Shown here in pieces: positions 39,081 through 46,847 of a DNA stretch of 48,487 nt. The translations under genes and the position numbers were made by a program. The stretch is from a virus. Below the pieces are notes generated by a model. The model was not told the origin of the DNA and ran no database searches. It saw only the letters and a program-made list of their open reading frames with translations. The stretch lies in the IMG/VR virus record IMGVR_UViG_3300037827_000159, positions 1 through 48,487 of that record. One strand, given 5' to 3'. The stretch's first letter is position 1. Each line of letters begins with the position of its first letter.

Positions 39081-39248
39081 ATGGCAATAAATATAGAGCG
39101 GAAGCCCGAGCGCGATAACATCGTAAGCGTTCGGCTATCCGACAAGGAGATCGAGCGCGCCAAGCGCGCGGCGCGGAAGCTAAAGACGAAGCCGGGCGTC
39201 TTCAATCGGGCGGCGATCGTGCAGGTGTCCGATGAGGTACTTGGATGA
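39081..39248 (+). CDS. Ribbon-helix-helix protein, probably leaderless
   Basis: 55 residues from an ATG with no ribosome site. NIVSVRLSDKEIERAKRAAR, then RAAIVQVSDEVL, is a CopG-like strand-helix-helix. As the first gene after a promoter it is a likely autoregulator of the replication operon. The downstream gene overlaps by ATGA. Confidence 0.65.
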   Translation: MAINIERKPERDNIVSVRLSDKEIERAKRAARKLKTKPGVFNRAAIVQVSDEVLG

Positions 39249-39358
39249 AATGGCCGACCTTCGACCAAGTTCTCGGCGTCGTGATAACGACGTACGTCTC
39301 CGCCGTTATCCTGGGATTTGGCCTACTGATAGCGCGAGCGTCATGGCGGCCAAAGTGA
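39245..39358 (+). CDS. 37-residue membrane protein
   Basis: ATGA overlap with the regulator. One hydrophobic segment (VLGVVITTYVSAVILGFGLL) is followed by a basic end (ARASWRPK). Function unknown. Confidence 0.55.
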   Translation: MKWPTFDQVLGVVITTYVSAVILGFGLLIARASWRPK

Positions 39359-39377
39359 TCGCGGCGATGCTGCACCG

Positions 39378-39581
39378 TTGCGGGTCGCGGATACCATCGT
39401 GACCGCTTACGAGGCGCAGCAACGCCGCAAGGCGCTCGAACCTAAGCCGCGCGACTGGCCTACGGTGCGCGCGGCCGTCATCGCGGCACGGCTAACCTGC
39501 CACCGCTGCGGCGCCAACGCCGAAACCCTTTGGAACGGCGGATGCGAAAACTGCCAGCACTACGACGAAAGAGGAGAGTAA
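39378..39581 (+). CDS. Small zinc-ribbon protein
   Basis: 67 residues from TTG, or 60 from the GTG at 39399. Neither start has a clear ribosome site. TCHRCGANAETLWNGGCENC is a four-Cys ribbon. Its TAA shares a base with the exonuclease ATG (TAATG). Confidence 0.6.
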   Translation: MRVADTIVTAYEAQQRRKALEPKPRDWPTVRAAVIAARLTCHRCGANAETLWNGGCENCQHYDERGE

Positions 39582-40402
39582 TGACGATCGACACCCTCGA
39601 GATCCAGCAAGGACTCGAGGCGCACTTTCGAACGCTCGTAAAGCCTCGAGGCGACGAGCGTTTCGCTCACGTTTCGGATATGTACGCCTGCGACTTTGAG
39701 ACGCACACGCGGCGCCAACCAGGATACAAGCCGAGCGGCAATCGGGACGGCGAGGGAAGCCTCCGTATGGCGCTCGGAAACAATATCGAGGGCTACATCG
39801 CCGAGGGGCTCGCGGCGCTCTATAAGGACTTCGACACAGTAAACCGCGGCGAGCGGATTGCATGGAACCCAGCTACTGGAGCCGCGCGGCGCGGTCTATA
39901 CGAGCACGGTCACAGCGTTCGGCGCGGCAAGGCCACAAAGTGTACGGGTTGCACCGATTGCACCGCGCTCGAGGGCGAGCTAATTGGGCACATTGACTTT
40001 AGCGCCGTAAGTTTCGACGGGGAAGACCTGTACGAGGTCAAGTCGACGTCGTTCTACGGCAAGCCGCCGTCGACGCCGAAGGAGCATTACGTCGAGCAAG
40101 CCGCAGGCTACGGCGTCGCAATCAAGGCCGCGCGCGCCGGAATACTTATCGCGGATCGCACGTCGTGCAAGATCGCCGGGCCGTTTTGGCTCGACTTCGA
40201 CGCGCTGCCGCCGGTAGGCGTCTTCGAGGATCGATCCGGGGAGCGGATGACGCTGCGAGAGGCGGCGATCGAACGCGGCCGCAACGTGCTCGCGCTCACC
40301 GATCCCGAGGCGTTCCCGCCGTCTCCGAAGCCGCGCTTTTCGTGGCAACCAAAATACTGCAACCTAGCCGTATGCGCGTGCGCAGGAGGCACGACGAAAT
40401 GA
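39581..40402 (+). CDS. Cas4/RecB-like PD-(D/E)XK exonuclease
   Basis: 273 residues. GAGGAG precedes the ATG. GHIDFSA (Asp) and LYEVKSTSFYG (E-x-K) are the nuclease core. EHYVEQAAGYGVAIKAARAG is the conserved QxxxY helix. Cysteines in CTGCTDC and near the C-terminus (YCNLAVCAC) may hold an Fe-S cluster, as in Cas4. It is paired with a RecT-like gene, as in phage recombination modules, where it would make 3' single-stranded ends. Confidence 0.75.
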   Translation: MTIDTLEIQQGLEAHFRTLVKPRGDERFAHVSDMYACDFETHTRRQPGYKPSGNRDGEGSLRMALGNNIEGYIAEGLAALYKDFDTVNRGERIAWNPATGAARRGLYEHGHSVRRGKATKCTGCTDCTALEGELIGHIDFSAVSFDGEDLYEVKSTSFYGKPPSTPKEHYVEQAAGYGVAIKAARAGILIADRTSCKIAGPFWLDFDALPPVGVFEDRSGERMTLREAAIERGRNVLALTDPEAFPPSPKPRFSWQPKYCNLAVCACAGGTTK

Positions 40403-41445
40403 ACGAGTTACAGCAAGAGTTACTGCCGCCCGAGGGCGAGGAGCCCGCAAGCGCCGCCTTAGTCGTTCAAGAGACCGCCAATAAGGTCGCGCGCACCATC
40501 AACGAGGCCGAGCCTGCCGTCTCGACGGTCGACTCCAAGGCATTCAAATACTCGCTGCCCGAGCTCCGTAAAATCGGCGAAATAATGTTCCAAAGCGGAA
40601 TGTTCAAGGATTTGCGCAGCGTTCAGCAGGCGATGGTGAAGCTACTCGCCGGCGCGGAAATGGGGTACGGCCCGTTCCAATCCTTGCGCGCGTATCATGT
40701 CATCGAAGGCAAGCCGGTCGAGACGAGCGGCGAGATTAGCGCGCGTATCAAGCGCAGCCCGCGGCACGATTACCGGCACTACTGGATCGACGTCGCGCGT
40801 GAGCCGTGGGATCCGGTGAGGCATTCCGTCTCGACGCTGTTCGGTTGCGTGATCGTCGTGCGCCTGAAGAAGGCGAAGAAATGGGAGGAGCAGGAGCCCG
40901 TCGTCTTCACGCTCGAGGATGCAAAACTCGCAGGGCTCGCCGGAAAGACTAACTGGAAGAGCTATCCGCGCGCAATGCTCTTCGCTCGAACGATTACCGA
41001 GGCCGCGCGCGCGCACTGCGCAGACCTGTTCGGCGGCCCGATCTACACGCCCGAGGAGCTCGGCGCCGAGGTCGCGATCGACGCGAACGGCGATATGGCC
41101 GTCACGGGAACGCTCTCGCCGGCTCCTGCCGATAACGGCAACGGGGAGCCGAAGGCCGACGTCGACAACGCGCAGACTCGGAATGCCGGGATCGAAGCGG
41201 TGACGCGCTTTGCCTCAAACCGTAAGATTCCCGACACACACCGGCACGAGATCGCGCAAGCGTTCTTCGGGCACTCATCGAGCAAAGAGCTCTCGACGCC
41301 CGAGCTCCGTAAACTCTACGCCCTGCTCGTCAAGTACGTCGGCGATCGCGCAAAGGAAGCGGATCCAGAGGTCTTCGCGGCCGGGTTCGATTCGTGGCTC
41401 GAATATCACGTCGCTCTCGAGAAGGAAGCCGCCGCGGGTGGGTAG
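40399..41445 (+). CDS. RecT-like single-strand annealing protein
   Basis: 348 residues, ATG with AGGAGG upstream and ATGA overlap. The core VQQAMVKLLAGAEMGYGPFQ, the segment with VIEGKPVETSGEISARIKRS, and WKSYPRAMLFARTITEAARA followed by GPIYTPEELG are patterns of phage RecT-type recombinases. A variable acidic linker precedes the C-terminal helical domain. It anneals homologous strands during replication and recombination with the exonuclease upstream. Confidence 0.75.
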   Translation: MNELQQELLPPEGEEPASAALVVQETANKVARTINEAEPAVSTVDSKAFKYSLPELRKIGEIMFQSGMFKDLRSVQQAMVKLLAGAEMGYGPFQSLRAYHVIEGKPVETSGEISARIKRSPRHDYRHYWIDVAREPWDPVRHSVSTLFGCVIVVRLKKAKKWEEQEPVVFTLEDAKLAGLAGKTNWKSYPRAMLFARTITEAARAHCADLFGGPIYTPEELGAEVAIDANGDMAVTGTLSPAPADNGNGEPKADVDNAQTRNAGIEAVTRFASNRKIPDTHRHEIAQAFFGHSSSKELSTPELRKLYALLVKYVGDRAKEADPEVFAAGFDSWLEYHVALEKEAAAGG

Positions 41446-41809
41446 TATCCCCTCATCGAGCGCCGCCCTCGGCCGAGGGTCGCGACTCGCGATATGGCGC
41501 CGCAGAGGGCTACGCCTAATCGGTCCGAACGGCGCAAGCGCGCTCCTCGAACCCGTTAGCCTCCACGACGCAATAGTTAGTGTTGGGGAGGCTTTGTCGT
41601 ACCTTGAACCGAGAGGCGATTATCCGAGCATCGTTCTTCATGGCGAAGGCGCTCGGCAAACGCACGTCCCGGCGCGAGGTCAACGAGATCATTTCCAAGC
41701 TAACCGGGAAGGGTTTCCGCCCCGCGGAGGTCGCCGTAGTCCTAGCTTCTCTCCGGGAACCACTTCGGAACCAGCACGGAACCAGCACGGAACCAGCTTC
41801 AGTGCCTAA
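41438..41809 (+). CDS. Possible small protein overlapping the initiator gene
   Basis: 123 codons from a GTG overlapping the annealing-protein stop by 8 bases. The first ~65 residues (LRLIGPNGASALLEPVSLHD, AIVSVGEALSYLEPRGDYPS) look protein-like and fill a gap. The rest overlaps the initiator gene in another frame and looks like a shadow. A lost stop codon or frame change near 41640 would explain this. Confidence 0.4.
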   Translation: MGSIPSSSAALGRGSRLAIWRRRGLRLIGPNGASALLEPVSLHDAIVSVGEALSYLEPRGDYPSIVLHGEGARQTHVPARGQRDHFQANREGFPPRGGRRSPSFSPGTTSEPARNQHGTSFSA

Positions 41810-42284
41810 AATGGCACGTTCGGGAACCAGCACGGGAACCATGCCGGAACCCGCTACCCTAATACCCGTACTAGATAACTACTCTAAACCTACGGTTTCG
41901 AGTAAGCCTCCACGGCTTGACACCCGTACCGAATCCGAGAAGGTGGCTGATACCGCTCTCGCCGCGCTTAGGGAGTCCATCGAGCCCTCCCTCAAAGCCG
42001 GGACCTGGACCGGATGGAAGGCCCGGAACCGTAAGGCGACGATCGAAATGGCGCGCGCCGGGATGACGGCGGAACAGATAGTCGGGGTGGCGACGTCATG
42101 GCGCACGAAGAAGGGTCGAGACAATATCGTGATGGCCTGGGTAGCCGAATGGGTCGAAGGCGGCGGTGGGAAGGCAGCGAGAGGCCGAGATTGCCCCGGC
42201 TGCGAGTTGACGCCGGCGGAATGCGAGCGACTCCATAACGACCCGAACGATATTTACCAAAACTACTACGAGCTCGAAGCGTGA
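41640..42284 (+). CDS. Replication initiator-like protein carrying the origin
   Basis: 214 residues. The N-terminal KRTSRREVNEIISKLTGKGF, then RPAEVAVVLASLREP, looks like a winged-helix segment. The middle is a low-complexity linker encoded by iterons. A helical domain follows (RKATIEMARAGMTAEQIVGV) and a Cys pair near the end (DCPGCELTPAECERL). As in lambda O, the origin repeats lie inside the gene just upstream of the helicase. The start is uncertain (GTG at 41580 possible). Confidence 0.6.
   Translation: MAKALGKRTSRREVNEIISKLTGKGFRPAEVAVVLASLREPLRNQHGTSTEPASVPKMARSGTSTGTMPEPATLIPVLDNYSKPTVSSKPPRLDTRTESEKVADTALAALRESIEPSLKAGTWTGWKARNRKATIEMARAGMTAEQIVGVATSWRTKKGRDNIVMAWVAEWVEGGGGKAARGRDCPGCELTPAECERLHNDPNDIYQNYYELEA
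41755..41905 (+). other. Probable replication origin: seven iterons plus AT-rich segment
   Basis: Copies of an 11-base unit near SGGAACCAGCA begin at 41755, 41766, 41777, 41788, 41822, 41834 and 41845. The first four are exactly 11 bases apart, one helical turn. An AT-rich run (about 41855-41905, with CTAATACCCGTACTAGATAA) follows. Initiator-binding repeats beside a melting region inside the initiator gene are the lambda-type origin plan. Confidence 0.7.
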
Positions 42285-43336
42285 CCGCGCAAGCCGCCGA
42301 CGCGCCGCTCTGGAGCGACGGTGAGACCGAGACCTTAGCGCCGCCGGAAAAGAGCTACTCCGGGAAGGCCGCATGGAAGGCGACGGAGGGCCTGCGGATC
42401 GAGGACACCGAGGCATGGATGCTCCAGCACCCGACCGAGGCGAACGCCCTCTTGAACGTCGCGCACGGGTTCATGGGCGAGACGGACGCGGACCGCACGG
42501 ACATTCGATTCGGAACGATCCCGACGACTCGGCACCTCGACCCGCGACGTTACGGAACCGGACTCGCAGGCATCACGACGCACATGGGCGAGTTACGTCC
42601 TGGCGAGCTCGTCGTCGTCGGCGCTCGCGAAGGGCATGGTAAGTCGGCCTGGGCGGAAATGATGGCGCTCTCCAACGCGCGCGATCACAAAGTCCTGTAC
42701 GCGACACTGGAAATGACGCCCGAGGAAGTCCGCGATCGGATGCTAGCTAAAAAACTCGGATGGTCGCTGGACCGACTCGAGTACGAGCAAATGGAAAACA
42801 CCGAGCTTTACCAGCAGGGAAAGATGCTCGTTAGTAGCTTCGACTTGCTCGTTTGGCAACCGTCGAAGAAGGAGCGAAGCCTCGCCGGCATAACGAAGCG
42901 CGCCGTCGACGTAAGCGCGTCCCTGTTGTTTATCGACTACTCGCGCCGGATCGCCGGATGGAAACCTGGAGACGCTGCCGGCGAGATTATGGATGCGCTT
43001 TCGGAGTTTGTGCGCTCGTCTTTTATTACGACCGTTCTTATCGCGCAGTTGAACCGCGACGCCGCCGGGCGCCGGCCAACGAACGCAAACTTTCAGGACT
43101 CGGGAAAGATCGAGCAGGCCGCGGATCGTTGCATACTGCTGCATCGGCCGTTCCTCGGACAGCCCGCGAAGGATACGGTCTGCGAGATCGTCGTGAGCAA
43201 GAATAGGCAAGGCCCATGCTTCAAACAGCATAGCTTTTGGGGTGGTGCAACGATGAGTTTCGGATCGATGGACGAGAACGACGAGGCGATGGTTCAATGC
43301 TGCAAGCATAAACGCAAGAAAGGTGACGCCGAATGA
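42281..43336 (+). CDS. dnaB-like: DnaB-type replicative helicase
   Basis: 351 residues, GTG overlapping the upstream TGA. Walker A GAREGHGKS (114-122), catalytic Glu in LEM (144), Walker B LLFIDY (215-220), LIAQLNR (Q256) and the arginine-finger region DSGKIEQAADRCILLHRP are the RecA-fold helicase motifs in order. The usual DnaB N-terminal domain is missing, being replaced by ~100 unrelated residues. It would unwind DNA at the adjacent origin with host polymerase. Confidence 0.85.
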   Translation: MTAQAADAPLWSDGETETLAPPEKSYSGKAAWKATEGLRIEDTEAWMLQHPTEANALLNVAHGFMGETDADRTDIRFGTIPTTRHLDPRRYGTGLAGITTHMGELRPGELVVVGAREGHGKSAWAEMMALSNARDHKVLYATLEMTPEEVRDRMLAKKLGWSLDRLEYEQMENTELYQQGKMLVSSFDLLVWQPSKKERSLAGITKRAVDVSASLLFIDYSRRIAGWKPGDAAGEIMDALSEFVRSSFITTVLIAQLNRDAAGRRPTNANFQDSGKIEQAADRCILLHRPFLGQPAKDTVCEIVVSKNRQGPCFKQHSFWGGATMSFGSMDENDEAMVQCCKHKRKKGDAE

Positions 43337-43470
43337 AGATGCGAGCGATTGTCTGCGCGGGCGAGCCGATGTTTGAGGTTTACGACGCTAGCGACAAGTG
43401 GGTAGCCTCGTTCGCGATCGAGAGCGACGCGCTACTGTTCATCGCGACGAAAGCTAAAGGTAAACTATGA
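43333..43470 (+). CDS. 45-residue hypothetical protein
   Basis: ATGA overlaps at both ends. A small beta-hairpin-like chain (VCAGEPMFEVYDASDKWVAS) and a helical end. No family recognised. Confidence 0.55.
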   Translation: MKMRAIVCAGEPMFEVYDASDKWVASFAIESDALLFIATKAKGKL

Positions 43471-43703
43471 TCGCGCTTCTGCTGGCTCTGACCGTTCTGC
43501 CGACCCCTATACCGACGAGCACATTGCCCCTTTCCTACGATTCGTTCTGTGAGGGGAAGCACGCGGGGCACGTAGCGCGTCGGCTGTACGTTGCGGGCGT
43601 CGGAACGTATGTTGTCTGCGACCGCAATCCGGCGCGGGCGTGGCTGTTCACGAAGGTCGGCGTTCCGGTGGAAAGTACGCCGCTGCCTGGGTTGCCACAA
43701 TGA
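43467..43703 (+). CDS. Small secreted protein
   Basis: 78 residues. MIALLLALTVLPTPIPTSTL is a short signal peptide-like start. The mature part (DSFCEGKHAGHVARRLYVAG, then YVVCDRNPARAWLF) has two cysteines that could form a disulphide. Possibly periplasmic. Unknown function. Confidence 0.55.
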   Translation: MIALLLALTVLPTPIPTSTLPLSYDSFCEGKHAGHVARRLYVAGVGTYVVCDRNPARAWLFTKVGVPVESTPLPGLPQ

Positions 43704-43909
43704 CAGAACGTCAAGCAATGCTTATCGTATGGGGCGTCGTCACTGGAAAGCGCAAGCGCGTCGTTCTAAACTTTCGCACAAAAGGCGAAGCTAAACGATG
43801 GCTGAGTTTTATCGCGCATAAGATTGAACAGTTCACTCGCCCAGCCGCAGGCAGCATGACGCCCCTCTCTCTGCACCCAGACTCCCCGGCTATGAGGAAA
43901 ACTAAGTGA
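43700..43909 (+). CDS. Small basic hypothetical protein
   Basis: 69 residues, ATG overlapping the upstream TGA. It includes VWGVVTGKRKRVVLNFRTKG, then AKRWLSFIAHKIEQF, and is basic and amphipathic. No family recognised. Confidence 0.55.
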   Translation: MTERQAMLIVWGVVTGKRKRVVLNFRTKGEAKRWLSFIAHKIEQFTRPAAGSMTPLSLHPDSPAMRKTK

Positions 43910-44118
43910 GCGAACTGACCAAGCTCCTTATAGAACTTGTCGAGAAAGAGGCCGCGATGCGTGCGGAGATTATTCGTCGTCGCTGGGATGAATCTCAGGT
44001 TCGAGCGCTGTGCTGCGACCCCGATGAAGCGAAGTCGTTGCGGGAGGTCGTGCGAGATGCGCTTCTGAGCGCGGTTGGGTCGCGCGACCCGCGAAACCGT
44101 CCAGGACGCTTCACGTAA
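43906..44118 (+). CDS. Small helical protein
   Basis: 70 residues from a GTG (GTGA overlap). Helical N-terminus (LTKLLIELVEKEAAMRAEII), a Cys pair, and a basic end. No family recognised. Followed by a 40-base gap before the methyltransferase. Confidence 0.55.
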   Translation: MSELTKLLIELVEKEAAMRAEIIRRRWDESQVRALCCDPDEAKSLREVVRDALLSAVGSRDPRNRPGRFT

Positions 44119-44158
44119 TGGTGATCGCCTCTCCTACCCTCACCGTTGAAAGGACCAA

Positions 44159-45205
44159 ATGAGCGAGAGGCCGCGATTGCGTGTCGTGGATTTGTTCTGC
44201 GGCTGCGGCGGGTGGGCGATGGGCCTGCACCGAGCGGCGAACGAGTTAGGCATCGAGGTAGAGGTCGTGGCGGCTTACGACTCATGGCCCAAGGCGGTCG
44301 AAATATACAACCGCAACGCCCCGCACCCCGTGGCCGTCGTGCGCGATCTGAAAACCATGCAACGCTCCGAACTGCCGCCGCATGACTTGGTGATCGGAGG
44401 GCCACCGTGCCAGCCGTTCTCGATGGCCGGCAAACGCCAGGGGCACAGCGACGAGCGCAACTGCCTGCCCGACTTCGTGCGGCTTGCGGGCGATTCGCCT
44501 TACGTCATGGAGAACGTGGTGTCGCGGCTGATTAACGCACCCTGGAGCGAGAAGCTGTGTGCCGCGGACTTCGGGGATGTAACAAGCCGCAAGCGTTGGT
44601 TTTACTCGAACTACCTGCTGCACGTTATCCCGACGCCTGGGCCGCGCCGCATCCGCGACATACGCGACCACGCCGAAGATGAGCGGGTGCTGAAGAAGCG
44701 CCGCATCGGCCAGAAGAACCCCGCGACCGATAGCGACTTCATGGGCACCGTTACCTCATCGCCGCACGGCGGCGTGAGCGGCTTTAACCAAATCGCCTGC
44801 AAGGCGGGCGCACACGGGCACTACGACTCCCTCGACTCCCTCTCTGCCCACTCATGGCACGGGCACGACATACGGGGAAGCGGGAAGCTGCTCGGGATTG
44901 GAATACGCGGCCATTCGGGGCGATTACCTTCGGTTAGATTCGACAACGATTTCATGGGCGTAACGACGGCTAACGATTTTCACCGCGAAAGCGAGCCTAA
45001 TCTCCGCATCGTCGCCTGCCGCAATCCCTCCCTGCTCGAAATGGCGCGAGCGCACAGCATCCCCGACTCGTTCGACTTCTGCGGCGCGACCAAGAGCGAT
45101 CACGGCAAGATGATCGCCAACAGCGTACCATGCGGGCTAGCTGCCGGTGTATCGTCCGCGATCTTACGGTCACTCGTTTCTGAGAGATTGGGGGCTTCAG
45201 CATGA
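44159..45205 (+). CDS. Orphan C5-cytosine DNA methyltransferase
   Basis: 348 residues, AAAGGA before the ATG. Motif I DLFCGCGG (11-18), motif IV GGPPCQPFS with catalytic C84, motif VI ENV (118-120), motif VIII-like SRKRWF, and motif X NSVPCGLA near the end are all present. The region between is the target-recognition domain. No restriction enzyme lies nearby, so it probably protects phage DNA or alters expression. Recognition site unknown. Confidence 0.9.
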   Translation: MSERPRLRVVDLFCGCGGWAMGLHRAANELGIEVEVVAAYDSWPKAVEIYNRNAPHPVAVVRDLKTMQRSELPPHDLVIGGPPCQPFSMAGKRQGHSDERNCLPDFVRLAGDSPYVMENVVSRLINAPWSEKLCAADFGDVTSRKRWFYSNYLLHVIPTPGPRRIRDIRDHAEDERVLKKRRIGQKNPATDSDFMGTVTSSPHGGVSGFNQIACKAGAHGHYDSLDSLSAHSWHGHDIRGSGKLLGIGIRGHSGRLPSVRFDNDFMGVTTANDFHRESEPNLRIVACRNPSLLEMARAHSIPDSFDFCGATKSDHGKMIANSVPCGLAAGVSSAILRSLVSERLGASA

Positions 45206-45528
45206 GCAGCACACCACAAGCCAGCGGCGAGGCGAAGGTGACGCAGTTCCCGATAATCCGCGACGACTACCATCGCGAGCCAAAGGTCCGCTCTATTCCG
45301 TGGGCGATGATTGCGCCCCACGAATCCCAGGCAATGCGAAACCATTGCAGCCAAGACCTGGAGGCACTTGCGAGACGCGGCGGCCTTAGTTGCGGTGAAG
45401 CGGTCGCCGTACTTACCGGCAAGGGGATTCGCGATATTGTTCCTGATGCCGAAGCCGAGGATACGCTCCTCGCTCTCATCGCCGTATACCTATCGTCGCG
45501 CACCCCGCACAATGGAGGGAAAACCTAG
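45202..45528 (+). CDS. Hypothetical protein after the methyltransferase
   Basis: 108 residues, ATGA overlap. It includes PKVRSIPWAMIAPHESQAMR and CSQDLEALARRGGLSCGEAV. The helical middle resembles small phage proteins found near replication genes, but I cannot name a family. Confidence 0.6.
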   Translation: MSSTPQASGEAKVTQFPIIRDDYHREPKVRSIPWAMIAPHESQAMRNHCSQDLEALARRGGLSCGEAVAVLTGKGIRDIVPDAEAEDTLLALIAVYLSSRTPHNGGKT

Positions 45529-45755
45529 TGCCAAGAGCACGAATATCGACTAGCGACACAACGCTACGAGTTAGAGGCGATAAGACGGGCGTTACCATCG
45601 AGGAATACGACGCGCTCGGAGTCATCCAGGATTTCAAGATGGACCCCCGCGAGGCGTTTTGGTTCGCTGACGAGTTGGTAAAAGCTGCGCGTGTCGCTAA
45701 AGACGCGATGCTTGCAGAGATTACCCGCACCCCGAAAGGCGAGAACAATGGCTGA
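45528..45755 (+). CDS. Small hypothetical protein
   Basis: 75 residues, GTG sharing a base with TAG. It includes TLRVRGDKTGVTIEEYDALG and a C-terminal helix (REAFWFADELVKAARVAKDA). No family recognised. It overlaps the next gene by 8 bases (ATGGCTGA). Confidence 0.55.
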   Translation: MPRARISTSDTTLRVRGDKTGVTIEEYDALGVIQDFKMDPREAFWFADELVKAARVAKDAMLAEITRTPKGENNG

Positions 45756-46020
45756 CACCCCTACGCCCAACGCGAAGCTCGCCGACGAGTTGGAACGGTT
45801 CAGCAACTATGACCACGCTGATTTCTCGCCGTATCAACGCACGGTTTTTATGCAAGCAGCCGCCGCGCTTCGAGCCCCGACGATAGCGAGTGCTGGGATT
45901 AGCGACGAAACACTAGCTTCTGCGTTACTTAATGAGCAAGAGTTGGCGCGGCTAAGGGCGGAACTATGGAAAGCGCAACACCCCAACATCGAGATTAACG
46001 AAGGGAAAACCAATGGCTGA
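45748..46020 (+). CDS. Repeat-family protein 1 (LADELE...AALRAPTIA)
   Basis: 90 residues. It starts MADTPTPNAKLADELERF and contains FMQAAAALRAPTIASAG, the two signature segments shared with two other genes in this region. The C-terminal part differs. The arrangement recalls modular Ea22-like phage proteins. It overlaps both neighbours by 8 bases (ATGGCTGA). Confidence 0.6.
   Translation: MADTPTPNAKLADELERFSNYDHADFSPYQRTVFMQAAAALRAPTIASAGISDETLASALLNEQELARLRAELWKAQHPNIEINEGKTNG
45862..45888 (+). repeat. Dispersed repeat copy 1
   Basis: GCCGCGCTTCGAGCC then CCGACGATAGCG. Other copies lie at 46136-46165, 46280-46297, 46511-46529, 47329-47358, 47459-47478 and 48078-48104, with a degenerate one at 46866-46883. 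All are on the plus strand within 2.3 kb, and one is out of frame with the rest. Confidence 0.7.
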
Positions 46021-46297
46021 CAATCCCAGGAGCCTCGCGAGCCTTGCTGACGAGTTGGAACGCCTCAACCCTTGCACGACCGAGCGCGGATTCAAGTACC
46101 GTGCCGTTGGCGACGACCTATGGGAAGCGGTCATTGCCGCGCTTCGAGCCCCGACGATAGCGGCTGTCGCCGTTGAGAGTTTCAAGAAGGGCGACGACGC
46201 GATACTACGCGGGCTAGCGTTCGTGATAGGCGCTCCAGACGCGAAAGCACGGCTACACGCCATTGCGGCGCTCTCGCAACGCCTAGCCCGACGATAG
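46013..46297 (+). CDS. Repeat-family protein 2
   Basis: 94 residues: MADNPRSLASLADELERL, then VIAALRAPTIAAVAV, then a helical segment. It ends at a copy of the dispersed repeat read in a different frame from the others (LARR then stop). A one-base change could join it to the next gene. Confidence 0.6.
   Translation: MADNPRSLASLADELERLNPCTTERGFKYRAVGDDLWEAVIAALRAPTIAAVAVESFKKGDDAILRGLAFVIGAPDAKARLHAIAALSQRLARR
46136..46165 (+). repeat. Dispersed repeat copy 2
   Basis: Same left arm as copy 1, core CCGACGATAGCGGCT. Encodes ALRAPTIAA. Confidence 0.7.
46280..46297 (+). repeat. Dispersed repeat copy 3, different frame
   Basis: CGCCTAGCCCGACGATAG. Here the core supplies the stop codon of a gene instead of coding for PTIA, so conservation is at DNA level. 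Confidence 0.65.
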
Positions 46298-46311
46298 TCG
46301 TCAACGACGAA

Positions 46312-46560
46312 ATGGTGGATGCGATTGTCGGGAGGCTCCACGCCTGGCTTGCGGCGCACCCTGGCGAGTTCAAGAGTGAGCGAGAGCGCGAAGACTACAA
46401 GATGGTCGAGGATGCAGCCGCGGCGCTCAAGGATGCCTTGCGAGAACTTGATAAACGAGCCAACGCCTACAATGGGCTATCGGTGCAACTTCGTAAAGCC
46501 GCTCTCTCGACGCCTAGTCCGACGATAACTGAGAACAAGGAGACTTATTTCAATGAGTGA
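46312..46560 (+). CDS. Repeat-family related protein 3
   Basis: 82 residues, mostly helical (YKMVEDAAAALKDALRELDK), with STPSPTITEN near the end from another copy of the repeat. The same frame stays open upstream of its ATG, through the preceding repeat copy. It may be the detached half of the gene before it. Confidence 0.55.
   Translation: MVDAIVGRLHAWLAAHPGEFKSEREREDYKMVEDAAAALKDALRELDKRANAYNGLSVQLRKAALSTPSPTITENKETYFNE
46511..46529 (+). repeat. Dispersed repeat copy 4
   Basis: CGCCTAGTCCGACGATAAC, with two changes from copy 3. Encodes TPSPTIT. Confidence 0.6.
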
Positions 46561-46690
46561 CTACGAACGCGATTTGACCGAAGCCACCGCCGAAGAAGCG
46601 CAAGGACCGCCACCACGAAACTTCTTTATGCGCTGGCTTTACAACTTACTTAATCGAATACTGCCCACCATCGGTGGGGGAGGAAACTAA
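46553..46690 (+). CDS. 45-residue amphipathic protein
   Basis: ATG overlapping the upstream TGA by 8 bases. Acidic N-terminus (DYERDLTEATAEEAQ), amphipathic helix (NFFMRWLYNLLNRIL) and a Gly tail. It may associate with membrane. Unknown function. Confidence 0.55.
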   Translation: MSDYERDLTEATAEEAQGPPPRNFFMRWLYNLLNRILPTIGGGGN

Positions 46691-46691
46691 G

Positions 46692-46847
46692 ATGACACTA
46701 CAAGAGATAGCAAAGAACCTGCTACACGCTTTTGGCCGTCCCCACGGAAGAGACTCAGCCGAACGGCGCATCGCGATGGACGACTTACACAATCTAGCTA
46801 AGGGGCACAACCGCGCCTCGGCGCTGACCCGCTCGCTGCTGCAATGA
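46692..46847 (+). CDS. 51-residue helical protein
   Basis: ATG with GGGGGAGG upstream. Helical and His/Arg-rich (LQEIAKNLLHAFGRPHGRDS, DDLHNLAKGHNRASAL). ATGA overlap with the next gene. No family recognised. Confidence 0.55.
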   Translation: MTLQEIAKNLLHAFGRPHGRDSAERRIAMDDLHNLAKGHNRASALTRSLLQ

